From assembly GCA_002721895.1 (NCBI GenBank), contig PBLV01000057.1, positions 1 through 64,000 of the forward strand: a DNA stretch of 64,000 nucleotides, given 5' to 3'. The position numbers and the translations under genes are program-made. Below the pieces are notes generated by a model. It had not been told where the DNA came from. It saw only the letters and a list, made by a program, of their open reading frames with translations, and did not search any database. Within the stretch, counting starts at the first letter, position 1, and each line of letters begins with the position of its first letter. Below, in pieces: positions 9,508 through 18,280 of this stretch. The DNA comes from Verrucomicrobiales bacterium. Lineage in GTDB: Bacteria > Verrucomicrobiota > Verrucomicrobiae > Limisphaerales > UBA1100.

Positions 9508-9524
9508 CGGATATTCAACCGCCC

Positions 9525-12500
9525 CTACTCCACCAGTTCCGCCTCAGTCGCGGGCACATCTAGATCGATGAGAATATCGCGCGGCTCCGCGCCCTTGCTG
9601 GATCCGACAATACCCCGGTCCTCCAATTCATCCATAATTCGCGCCGCGCGCGTGTAACCTAGGCGCAGCCTTCGCTGCAACAGGCTAACACTCGCCTTAT
9701 GTTCCGAGCGAATCACCTCGATGCTGGCCTGAATGACCTCTTCATCCTCACCGCTCGCCCCTGTCTCGATGGTGGTTGTCGGCTTGTTCAACTGGTTGTG
9801 AATTTCCATCTCATACGCCGGCGAACCTTGCTTGACGATGAAATTCACCACTTCCTGAATCTCCTCATCCGTCACCAGTGCTCCTTGGGCACGCACCGGC
9901 CGCGCGGCTGAAGGCTTCAAGTACAGCATGTCCCCCTTGCCCAGAAGTTTTTCCGCGCCCATCTCGTCAAGGATCGTCCGGCTGTCAATTTTCGACGCGG
10001 TCTGGAAGGCGATCCGCGCCGGAATATTCGCCTTGATGACCCCCGTGATCACGTCCACGCTCGGCCGCTGCGTGGCCACGATGCAATGGATGCCCGCCGC
10101 CCGGGCCATCTGCGTAATGCGGGCAATGGCGCTCTCCACATCCGCCGGGGCAGAAAGCATCAAGTCCGCCAGTTCGTCAATGATCACCACGATGTAGCTG
10201 AGTTTGTCCGGCACCTCCACATCATCCTCCCGGGGCACCACGATCTCCTCATCCACCTCCACCGCAAAACCTTCGGAATTCGCCTCCACCTTTTCCCCTC
10301 CGCTGAAGAGCGGCAGCTCCGGATCCTGCTCCGGTTTCGGTTTATCGATCGGCCGTTTGTTGAAGCCAGCGATGTTTTTAACTCCTGCCTTGGCAAAAAT
10401 CTTGTAGCGGTTTTCCATCTCCTGTACCACCCAGCGCAGTGCGAGAATCACCTTTTTCGGGTCTGTCACCACCGGCACCACCAAATGTGGCAGGTTGTTG
10501 TACATTTGCAACTCGACCACCTTTGGATCGATCATCACGAAACGCAGTTCATCCGGAGGGAAACGGTACAACAACGACGCCACAATGCTGTTCACGCACA
10601 CACTCTTGCCCGCGCCCGTGGCCCCCGCCACCAGCAGGTGCGGCATCTCCGCCAAGTCCGCAATGATCGGGTCGCCATAAACATCCTTGCCCAAGGCCAC
10701 CGGAATGCGCGCCTTGGATTTCCGCCACGAGTCGCTCTCCAGCAGGTCGCGCAGGGTCACCAAGCTCTTGTGCCGATTTGGCACCTCGATGCCCACCGAG
10801 CTTTTGCCCGGCACCGGCGCCAAAATGTTGATCCGTTCCGCCCGCAGCGCCGCCGTGATGTTGTTGGAAAGGTTGGCGATTTTTTCCAGCTTCACGCCCG
10901 GTGCCGGGTGCAGTTCGTACCGCGTAATCGTCGGCCCTTTCGTGATGTCCCCCAGCGCCACATCAATGCCAAACTGCGCCAGCGTCTGCTGCATCACCTT
11001 GGCGTTGGCCAGCAATTCCTCCTTCGTCTCCACCGGCCCATTCACCGGCTCCGGCGTCTGAAGATAATCCCGTGGCGGCAGCTTGTAATCTCCAATGATC
11101 GGCGTCTTGGCCACCACAGCTGGCTTGGGTTTGCGCAAAACCGGCGTTTTCCGGGGTGAGGCAACTCCCCCCATAGCAGCCGTCGCGGGAGCTTTCTCTC
11201 CGAGAATCTCCTCCTTCGTCACCTTGCCTTTCGTTTCCTCAACCGGTTCGGCCACCTCACTGACTGCAGGTTCCTCCGGCTCAATCCAACGCGTCTCATC
11301 CAACGATTCCCCAAGATTGGAGGTCACCGTGTAAATCTCCACCCGCTGCTCAACCCCTTCCAGTTCAAATTCTCCCAGCAACTGGATGTTCACCTCGGGA
11401 TGACTCGCGACATCCTGCTGAATTTTTTCCGAGACCGCGATGCCTCCCACCGGCGCATAAGGCTCAATGCGCGAGGCAATATTCACGCCATCCCCGTACA
11501 CATCGTTCCCATCCACCACGATATCCCCCTGATGCAGCCCAATCCGAAGATCCAAATGCGGCTCTGCCCGCGTAGCTTCCTGAATGGCAATCGCACAATT
11601 CACCGCGCTGAGAGAACTGGGGAAACACAGCAGCAACCCATCACCCATCTCCTTCATCCACTCGCCGTCATGCGACTCGACAATAGGTTTTAAAACCTTG
11701 CGCTGCTTCTTGATCAGCTTCATCGCCGCCTTCTCGTCGCGGTTGGATAGGCGCGTGTAGCCGGCAATATCCGTGAACATAATTGCCGCCAGTCGGCGGG
11801 CCGGCTCCGGTCCCTCCGCTTCCTTTTCGAGCACAGACTGCGTGGATTGCGTTTCGCTCAGGTCTCGAACCTTTGGCTCCGGCACGGGCTGCAAGTCCGC
11901 TCCCAAGCTCGGCGTGCCCGCCTCCAGTGAACGGCCGGATTTCTCCACCTGCTCCTTCAGTTCGCGGTACTGCCGTTCCAGCTCCCGAGCCCGATTGGCC
12001 AATTCATTTTCCTCGTCCTCAATGCCCGACTCCGCCGTGCGCTTGCGTTCCCTCCGTTCGCGGAGCTTTTCGCGCACCCACTCCGTCAGCCGGAAATTGG
12101 TTAGATACAGAAAGCTGATGCAATAAATTGCCAGCAGGATAATGGTCGCCCCCACCGTGCCCACGTAGCCAAACACATACTGGTCCAGCAACGCACCCAC
12201 AAACCCACCCGGGTCCGTGGCGCCTAGGCGCGAGGCGAGCGCCGCAAACGGCCCGTCATAAAGGCTGAATACCGCCGTGCAACTGAGCAACAACACCAGC
12301 GCCCACGGCCAACGCCGCACCAGCGGCTGGAGCTTTTGAAACAGGGTAGACACCGCAAACAACAACAGCAACGGCGGCACCGCATACGCCGCTCCTCCCA
12401 GTGCCAGGAAGAATCCCTGTGCCACCCACGCTCCCACGCCACCGATCAGATTATGCCTGGGGTCATTGACCTCGGTGCCGTTGAAGGCAAGGTCTCCCTT

Positions 12501-12614
12501 GTCGAACGAGAACAGGGCAAGCAACAAGAGCATGGCCAGACAAAACAGCCCAATGCCAATAATCTCGTTGGAACCTCCCTGAGGGGATTCTGCAGTCGCC
12601 TCCTTGCGCGCCAT
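9525..12614 (-). CDS. ftsK: FtsK/SpoIIIE DNA translocase with an inserted class III nucleotidyl cyclase domain
   Basis: A 1029-residue inner-membrane DNA motor. Order of parts: four or five membrane helices (about 17-172); a charged, probably coiled-coil linker (about 178-228); a class III adenylyl/guanylyl cyclase domain (about 272-432); an acidic Pro-rich linker; the FtsK alpha/beta motor (about 525-945) with Walker A GATGAGKS (664-671) and Walker B IIDELADLM (Asp813-Glu814); and the winged-helix gamma domain (about 963-1015). The cyclase has metal ligands Asp282 (FTDIAGYT) and Asp325 (MGDG), purine-selecting Lys321 and Asp371, and transition-state Asn378 and Arg382, with spacing like known adenylyl cyclases. 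Lys/Asp predicts ATP as substrate. The fusion is in one uninterrupted frame with base use like its neighbours. Motor function is near certain; cyclase activity is a prediction. Confidence 0.95.
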   Translation of the reverse strand: MARKEATAESPQGGSNEIIGIGLFCLAMLLLLALFSFDKGDLAFNGTEVNDPRHNLIGGVGAWVAQGFFLALGGAAYAVPPLLLLFAVSTLFQKLQPLVRRWPWALVLLLSCTAVFSLYDGPFAALASRLGATDPGGFVGALLDQYVFGYVGTVGATIILLAIYCISFLYLTNFRLTEWVREKLRERRERKRTAESGIEDEENELANRARELERQYRELKEQVEKSGRSLEAGTPSLGADLQPVPEPKVRDLSETQSTQSVLEKEAEGPEPARRLAAIMFTDIAGYTRLSNRDEKAAMKLIKKQRKVLKPIVESHDGEWMKEMGDGLLLCFPSSLSAVNCAIAIQEATRAEPHLDLRIGLHQGDIVVDGNDVYGDGVNIASRIEPYAPVGGIAVSEKIQQDVASHPEVNIQLLGEFELEGVEQRVEIYTVTSNLGESLDETRWIEPEEPAVSEVAEPVEETKGKVTKEEILGEKAPATAAMGGVASPRKTPVLRKPKPAVVAKTPIIGDYKLPPRDYLQTPEPVNGPVETKEELLANAKVMQQTLAQFGIDVALGDITKGPTITRYELHPAPGVKLEKIANLSNNITAALRAERINILAPVPGKSSVGIEVPNRHKSLVTLRDLLESDSWRKSKARIPVALGKDVYGDPIIADLAEMPHLLVAGATGAGKSVCVNSIVASLLYRFPPDELRFVMIDPKVVELQMYNNLPHLVVPVVTDPKKVILALRWVVQEMENRYKIFAKAGVKNIAGFNKRPIDKPKPEQDPELPLFSGGEKVEANSEGFAVEVDEEIVVPREDDVEVPDKLSYIVVIIDELADLMLSAPADVESAIARITQMARAAGIHCIVATQRPSVDVITGVIKANIPARIAFQTASKIDSRTILDEMGAEKLLGKGDMLYLKPSAARPVRAQGALVTDEEIQEVVNFIVKQGSPAYEMEIHNQLNKPTTTIETGASGEDEEVIQASIEVIRSEHKASVSLLQRRLRLGYTRAARIMDELEDRGIVGSSKGAEPRDILIDLDVPATEAELVE

Positions 12615-12665
12615 GCGAGGTGAGATTAGAGCAAATCCCCGGGCGTTTTACAAACCCAAACTGAC

Positions 12666-12676
12666 CCGTCTGACGG
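12666..12676. promoter_or_regulatory. Palindrome in the divergent ftsK / secreted-protein intergenic region
   Basis: CCGTC-T-GACGG, a perfect 11-bp inverted repeat, with further partial symmetry (CTG and CAG) just outside. It sits in the 111-bp region between the ftsK start (12614) and the ATG at 12726, so it could be an operator for either gene. No regulator is identifiable and chance is possible. Confidence 0.3.
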
Positions 12677-12725
12677 CAGATTCAGCTTTTGCACACGGCC
12701 TTTTCAGGGTAATGGAAGGGGGTCC

Positions 12726-14321
12726 ATGAGAGGGTTTGTAGCCATAGTGTGCCTATTAAGCGCGGGACTTGCCGCGGGACATCCCATTTCCATGAGCCAC
12801 GCGGTGGTGAACGTGCGCGAACACGAGGCGCTGGCGGAACTCAAGATCATGCTGGAAGACTTGGTTATGTTTCACGGATTGAAGGCAGACAAGGAGACCC
12901 GGTTTGCCTCCAAGGATCTTCAGGCGGCTGCCGTGAAGCACCAGAAATTCCTTACAAGCTACTTTACTGTCCGCGACGCCAACGGGACGCATGTACCGGG
13001 CAAGGTGGCCAAGATGGACACGGCGGCCATCCCCGCCGCGGGCGCGTTTCAGTCGGAACTTATGAAACGACAGGTCATCTACCTGATGGAATTCAAGCCC
13101 AAGCCCAAGCAACCATTCCTGACCTTTCTCCAGAATTTCGGCGGCGACAAGGCCGTGCTGCCGGCGGTAATGGATTTCATGGTTCTCCAAAAAGGCATCT
13201 GGAATGGGCCACCGGTGCAACTGCTGGCCGGCCGACCGCACACAATCCGATTCGACTGGGTGAATCCGCCCACCAAGCCTCCCGCCAGTTGGCGCGAACT
13301 GCGGCAGAAACGGGAAGCCGAGTTCAAAAAACTCCTGGGCATCACCAGCTACAGCGGACTGTATTCCTACATTTACCTGACCCACCGCGAGGTGCGCCAT
13401 GAAATCCTGATACCGGTTTTGTCATTTGAAAAATGGCTGAAGCTGGAACGAAAGAACCCCGATTTCCTGACCGTGGCTGAACAAGAGGCAACCCACAGCA
13501 AAATCGAGGCCTTCTTTCGTGATCGCAACCCGGTGACCATCAATGGCGTAACAGTACGCCCCAAGCTGTCGCGGCTCAATTTCTTTGGCTTGGACATCAA
13601 TGACTTTGCACAAAACGCCAAGCCGCGAAAGGTAAGCGTCTATCAGGCGCGACTGGGCTTGATCCTCGAGTACCCTGCCCGTGAACCCGTGCGGACGGTC
13701 AAGATGAAATGGGACACCTTCAATCAAGCAGCCCCATTCCTGCGCTCCATTCTCTACGTGCATGATGAAAAGCCCAAGGAGCATTTTTTCGTGAAGGACC
13801 AGGCCGTGCTGGACTGGAAAAATCCAAGCCCCGCCGCCGCCACGGCCATCGCGCCCGTCAGAACAAAACCGGGAGCCAGACTTAATCCTGAAACCGCCGA
13901 GAAAATCTTCAGGCAACTCCATGGCAACATCTACCATGCGTTTGACCTGCGGGATGACCGAGCCATTTACAATGCCCTCGCAACATGTGTGGAGGGGGAT
14001 TTGCTCCGCACGCTCTATCTTCAGTTCAAGCGAAGCCTGTTGATGGCCGAACAGGGTGGGGCAGTATCGCGCGTGAAGGGCGTGGAAATCGTAGATGGCA
14101 AAATGAAGACAGCCAAGGAAGGTTTCGGGTTCGATTGCACCTGGCGTGTCACCGGCACGGTTGAACACTGGGGGCATATTCACACACGTGTGAATGAATA
14201 TGCCGGCACCTTTTCCGTGACGCCTACACCCGGTGGCTGGAAAATCACCGACTACGAGTTGACCCGCCAGAAGCGCGTTAAATTTGAAACCGGCCTGCGT
14301 GCATTCGGAATACCTCGCTAA
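12726..14321 (+). CDS. Secreted protein of unknown function
   Basis: 531 residues with a Sec-type signal peptide (MRGFVAIVCLLSAGLAAG, likely cleaved near AAG-HP). The mature N-terminus HPISMSHAVVNVREHEALAE followed by a regular beta pattern resembles the extracytoplasmic start of HupE-like proteins, but there are no membrane helices. Residues from about 390 to the end look like a separate alpha+beta domain, with a long helical stretch and then strands around FDCTWRVTGTVEHWG, possibly NTF2-like. No catalytic motif was recognised. A strong Shine-Dalgarno (GGAAGGGGG) precedes the ATG. It is divergent from ftsK and probably monocistronic or followed by the repeat protein. Function unknown. Confidence 0.82.
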   Translation: MRGFVAIVCLLSAGLAAGHPISMSHAVVNVREHEALAELKIMLEDLVMFHGLKADKETRFASKDLQAAAVKHQKFLTSYFTVRDANGTHVPGKVAKMDTAAIPAAGAFQSELMKRQVIYLMEFKPKPKQPFLTFLQNFGGDKAVLPAVMDFMVLQKGIWNGPPVQLLAGRPHTIRFDWVNPPTKPPASWRELRQKREAEFKKLLGITSYSGLYSYIYLTHREVRHEILIPVLSFEKWLKLERKNPDFLTVAEQEATHSKIEAFFRDRNPVTINGVTVRPKLSRLNFFGLDINDFAQNAKPRKVSVYQARLGLILEYPAREPVRTVKMKWDTFNQAAPFLRSILYVHDEKPKEHFFVKDQAVLDWKNPSPAAATAIAPVRTKPGARLNPETAEKIFRQLHGNIYHAFDLRDDRAIYNALATCVEGDLLRTLYLQFKRSLLMAEQGGAVSRVKGVEIVDGKMKTAKEGFGFDCTWRVTGTVEHWGHIHTRVNEYAGTFSVTPTPGGWKITDYELTRQKRVKFETGLRAFGIPR

Positions 14322-14525
14322 TCCGCGCCCTTGTTCACAGACGCTCCTGCGTGTGTCAGCAAGTTTTTGTTTTGCACTGGAAACACCGCCTCATACTTGC
14401 CCCTGAAGGGACGAGGAGGTGCCTTTTCACAGTTTGAAACGGCTCGGTGCTGTTGGTGCGGGTTTACACCCTTTCCCCCGTGTCACGCAAGACCGCCTCT
14501 TCCAAACCAACACCTTGGCATCCGC

Positions 14526-17500
14526 ATGCGGATTCTGACACGCACAGCCATGTTACTGGTTCTGCTCACCGGGCTGAACCTTGCGCAGGGCTTTGTCATG
14601 ATCGGCCCCATGCACACCAACCGCCTTACGGCGCTGGGCATGGATCTCAACTACTGGGACGACCTCGGCGGCCCCAAGGAGCGCAAGAGCTTTTTCCGCT
14701 GGAACACCCCTTCACTGGTTTATTCGTTTGATGCCTCCTTTATCACCTACTTCGGCCTTGAGGGCCGGTTCGCCATCAAGGAAGCGTTCGACATCCTGAA
14801 CGATTTTTTCCAGCCCGTCGACGAAAGCTACAGCGGCATGACCGAGCTGGACCTTGCCGACCATGGATTCCTTGGCAACTACAACACCACTTGGGTCAAC
14901 ACCACCGCGCAAAACCAAAGCATCCTCGACATTAAGTCGCTAACCTTGGGCTTGCTGGTCAACCAGCTGGGGCTGGGCAATCCCCACCGATACGCCTTCA
15001 GCATTCACGATGCCACCACCAACCAAGCGTCCACGATGATCAACTTCCGCGTGCGCCTGCGCAACTTTGATCCCATCACCGAGAACCCCACGGACATGAT
15101 CAACAACGTGAAATACAGCTACCGGCTGGTTCATGATGGCACGAACTCCCCCGGCGTTGGCAACGCGCCCTTCATCATGCCCACCTTCGCCGACATGGAG
15201 GAATTCACCACCGACACCAGCGGCAACGCATGGTCCTCTGTCGCGGCCATTGCCGACGCCTTTTATGGCAACAGCCTCATATACTGGACAGACAAACCCT
15301 CCCTCTACGATTTCGGCGTCTACTACGATGGCATGAACGCCATGGGCGGCAAAAATCAGCCCCGCCATGCGCTAACCTACGATGATGCCGGCGGTCTCCG
15401 CTACCTTTACCGAAACAACAACTATGTTTATGAAACCCTGCCCCTCAATGTCGTTCTAGTCGTGCCTACCCAACTGCTGCCGCTGACCGCCGTCCCGGTT
15501 TTCCCCGGACCTTTTGGGCGGCCATACCCCTCCTCACTAGGCGGCAATCCCAACTTCATTCCCCGCCGCAACACCGGCTACATCCCCGCCTTACCCATCA
15601 CCAGCGTGCTCCCCGCCCAAGGGCCGCCACCCTTCTTCGATCTCGCCATGCGCGGCGGCATCGACAAGATCCAGTTCTACGAGCAACCCTTCGACTCACT
15701 CCTCGGCATCACCTTTACCCCCACCAACCTGACTTGGACTGACACTTTCGTAACCACCAACGGCCAGAACATCATCGGGGCAGACAAAACCGTGCCCGGC
15801 TCAGAACTGTTCCTCGGCGTGCCCGAGTTGAAAACCGCCACTCAAGAAGTCGGCCGGGCCGTCTGGATGCCGGACATCATCTTTGTCGCCGACGACCTTG
15901 GCCTTTCACCTGACGGCGTGCCCATCGGCTGGAACCGTACCGGCCCAGGCACTTGGATTGACAACTTCACCAACACCCTCGGGCCCACTCCGACCTTTGA
16001 TACCAACGTCGGCCCCGGCGTCATCACTGGACCCATCCAGTTCAGCTTTACCAAGATCCACGAGGAATTTGAACTCATCTGGAGCGGCGAAGCCAGCATC
16101 GTGGGCAACCAAAACACCTACTCCCTCTGGGGCCACATCCGCGGTCCCGGCCCCAAGGATGTGGTTATCTTCCCTCGCGATGTTCGCCATGCCATCATCG
16201 AAAACTCGATCGCGCCCGCCTCGGATGTGCCCAAGATCACCCGCGTCTCTGACGACGGAGGCACCACGGCCATCAGCACCGCCTACACCCGTACCACCGA
16301 AACATTGACCCTCATCGGCCAGCGCCTTGCCTCTGTCCGGGTCATTCAGATTTTGAACGGCAACGTCGTCGTGCAAAGCATCGCTCCAGCCACGGAATAT
16401 GTTATCTCCGACTCCCGGCTTGACATTCCCGTGGGCATCATCAGCGATGCCGCTGAAGGCACAGACCGCGAAATCCGTGTCTGGAGCACACTGGGCTACA
16501 GCGAGAAGGGCCCCCAGAAATTCACCATCGAAACAGGCAACCCTGTGCTCACCGGCACGAACGCCGATGGTCTCGTCTACAATCGCGCCGAGCCCCTCCT
16601 CATCCAAGGCTATGGTTTTAAAAGCGTTGATGTCAATGCCACCAAGATTGCCTATGTCCGCATTGATGATGCATCCGGCAACGCAGTCTGGCCCACGGAC
16701 GGCAACGTCACCTCCGTCACGTTGGACGTCAAATCCGACACTCTAGCGGAGTTGAGCCGGGACATGGTCTCGTCCATCGCCGACGGCTCCAATCGCCGCT
16801 TGCGCCTCTCTAGAATCGACAACAACACCCAGCTCAGTTCCACGAACGACGTCCGCCTGATCTCCGCCATCTCCGCCAAACCCGAGATCACCAGCTACAC
16901 CACCGAGGGTATGGCCGCCAATTCCGGCGAATATCGCCGCGACAAAACCCTCGACATCAATGGCACTGCCCTGAATACCACCTATCGTATCGAGATCATC
17001 AAAGCTGACGGCACCTCCTACAGTCCCGCCCTCGCCCTCGATCTCCCGCATCCAGGCGTTTACGTCGAAGACAACGGCTCCCGCATCCAGCTTTCTGCCG
17101 ACGTCTTCACCAGTGCCGCCGCCGACTCCAATTCCTCCGACGACACCCACGAGTTCAAGATTTTCAACGCCATCAACAACACCGACCAGAACGCATCCTT
17201 CCGTTTTAACGTCAATCGCCAGCCGTTCATCAACTTCATCGGGGCATTCTCCAGCACAGGCGCCTTCAATCGGGACAAGACTGTCGGCGACGATATCTTC
17301 ATCGCGGGGACTGGCCTCAAGAGCGTCGGTAGAATCCATCTTATTGACGCCAACGGCTCCGGCCTCAACAGTTCCATCGAGGCAAATGCCACCGGTGTCA
17401 CCCTTACCGATGCCTCGATCATCATCGACACCAGTGTCATTCAATTCTCGAACCCCGGCAACGCCGACTCCGTGGGCACCCAGCAATTCCGCCTGTTCTC

Positions 17501-18278
17501 TCTGGAAAGCGCCCGCGACAATGCAACATCGCCTGCCGCTCAGCGCTTCCACATCGGCACCCCGCCAACCTTCAGCACGCTCTCCGGTCTGACCAGCAAT
17601 CACTATCGGCGTGACTCCGATACGCTTGAATTCAATGGCACCGGCCTTGGCATGGTCACGAAAGTTGAAATCGTCGACGCCGCCGGCCAGCCTATTTCCG
17701 GTCTGAACGCCATCAATACCAGCGGCGGCGTCACCATTGTCGATGGTACCTCCTTCACCATCACCGCCGACGCCCCCGGTTGGCGCCCAACCCTTCACCT
17801 TGCCGATAGCATCGGCTCCCTTAGCCGGCGTCTCAAGGTCACCACTCCATACGGCACCGCCACGACGGACACCAATGCTTCCGGTGCCTTTACGGTCTCT
17901 GGCACTCCCTCATTCTTCGGTGTTTCCCAAGCCACCTTTGCCGGGGGAGGCTATGATGGCGGCACTAGCACGGCCGGCACCTACGACCTCAGCTCCGGCC
18001 CGCTCCACATCAACGGTCGCAACTTCCGGGGCGTGAAACAAATTGTACTTGAAGACAACGCCAGCACCACCTATGCCACCATCAATGTCAACGCCGACGC
18101 CCCACCACAAGGCATCAACATCAACGCCGACGGCACACTGATCACCATCACGGGAGCCACCATCTCCAGCCACAATGCCACTTGGGCCGCCAATGATTCC
18201 TCCCTCATGAAACGCGTCACGCTAATCAGTGTCGCCGACCAGAACGGTACCACTCAGGACATCAACACCCAGCCCTGA
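14526..18278 (+). CDS. Large secreted protein with six tandem Ig-like (IPT/TIG-type) repeats
   Basis: 1250 residues. A signal peptide (MRILTRTAMLLVLLTGLNLA) is followed by a unique N-terminal part (about 22-580) rich in Asn/Thr/Pro. Six repeats of roughly 100-125 residues follow, starting near residues 587, 685, 803, 914, 1027 and 1153. Each opens with a Tyr/Phe-Arg-Arg-Asp-like phrase and a TLxxNGTGL-type strand (for example YRRDKTLDINGTALN, YRRDSDTLEFNGTGL). The pattern fits IPT/TIG or similar beta-sandwich domains of surface proteins. No sortase or PEP-CTERM signal is visible, and the protein ends shortly after repeat six. The ATG at 14526 is preferred over an upstream open stretch lacking any signal peptide. 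The 204-bp upstream region holds no gene. Adhesion or S-layer-like roles are guesses. Confidence 0.85.
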   Translation: MRILTRTAMLLVLLTGLNLAQGFVMIGPMHTNRLTALGMDLNYWDDLGGPKERKSFFRWNTPSLVYSFDASFITYFGLEGRFAIKEAFDILNDFFQPVDESYSGMTELDLADHGFLGNYNTTWVNTTAQNQSILDIKSLTLGLLVNQLGLGNPHRYAFSIHDATTNQASTMINFRVRLRNFDPITENPTDMINNVKYSYRLVHDGTNSPGVGNAPFIMPTFADMEEFTTDTSGNAWSSVAAIADAFYGNSLIYWTDKPSLYDFGVYYDGMNAMGGKNQPRHALTYDDAGGLRYLYRNNNYVYETLPLNVVLVVPTQLLPLTAVPVFPGPFGRPYPSSLGGNPNFIPRRNTGYIPALPITSVLPAQGPPPFFDLAMRGGIDKIQFYEQPFDSLLGITFTPTNLTWTDTFVTTNGQNIIGADKTVPGSELFLGVPELKTATQEVGRAVWMPDIIFVADDLGLSPDGVPIGWNRTGPGTWIDNFTNTLGPTPTFDTNVGPGVITGPIQFSFTKIHEEFELIWSGEASIVGNQNTYSLWGHIRGPGPKDVVIFPRDVRHAIIENSIAPASDVPKITRVSDDGGTTAISTAYTRTTETLTLIGQRLASVRVIQILNGNVVVQSIAPATEYVISDSRLDIPVGIISDAAEGTDREIRVWSTLGYSEKGPQKFTIETGNPVLTGTNADGLVYNRAEPLLIQGYGFKSVDVNATKIAYVRIDDASGNAVWPTDGNVTSVTLDVKSDTLAELSRDMVSSIADGSNRRLRLSRIDNNTQLSSTNDVRLISAISAKPEITSYTTEGMAANSGEYRRDKTLDINGTALNTTYRIEIIKADGTSYSPALALDLPHPGVYVEDNGSRIQLSADVFTSAAADSNSSDDTHEFKIFNAINNTDQNASFRFNVNRQPFINFIGAFSSTGAFNRDKTVGDDIFIAGTGLKSVGRIHLIDANGSGLNSSIEANATGVTLTDASIIIDTSVIQFSNPGNADSVGTQQFRLFSLESARDNATSPAAQRFHIGTPPTFSTLSGLTSNHYRRDSDTLEFNGTGLGMVTKVEIVDAAGQPISGLNAINTSGGVTIVDGTSFTITADAPGWRPTLHLADSIGSLSRRLKVTTPYGTATTDTNASGAFTVSGTPSFFGVSQATFAGGGYDGGTSTAGTYDLSSGPLHINGRNFRGVKQIVLEDNASTTYATINVNADAPPQGININADGTLITITGATISSHNATWAANDSSLMKRVTLISVADQNGTTQDINTQP

Positions 18279-18280
18279 AC

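Noticed and set aside
10086..11159. 357-codon open frame antisense to the FtsK motor
   Set aside because: His/Arg-rich shadow translation without known motifs, opposite a conserved domain.
9525..12614. Idea that the FtsK-cyclase is two genes joined by a frameshift or chimeric assembly
   Set aside because: The frame is continuous, the domain borders lie in linkers, no internal start with a ribosome-binding site was noticed, and composition is even; read support would still be useful.
14322..14525. Possible terminator or promoter between the two secreted-protein genes
   Set aside because: Only a 4-bp stem before a T-rich stretch and weak -35/-10 resemblance; not enough to call.
16743..17798. 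351-codon open frame antisense to the Ig-like repeats
   Set aside because: Gly/Val/Asp-rich shadow caused by codon bias of the repeat protein.
16288..18200. Tandem DNA repeat or CRISPR-like array
   Set aside because: Repeats are at protein level only, about 300-380 bp apart and diverged at DNA level; no conserved short repeat with spacers.
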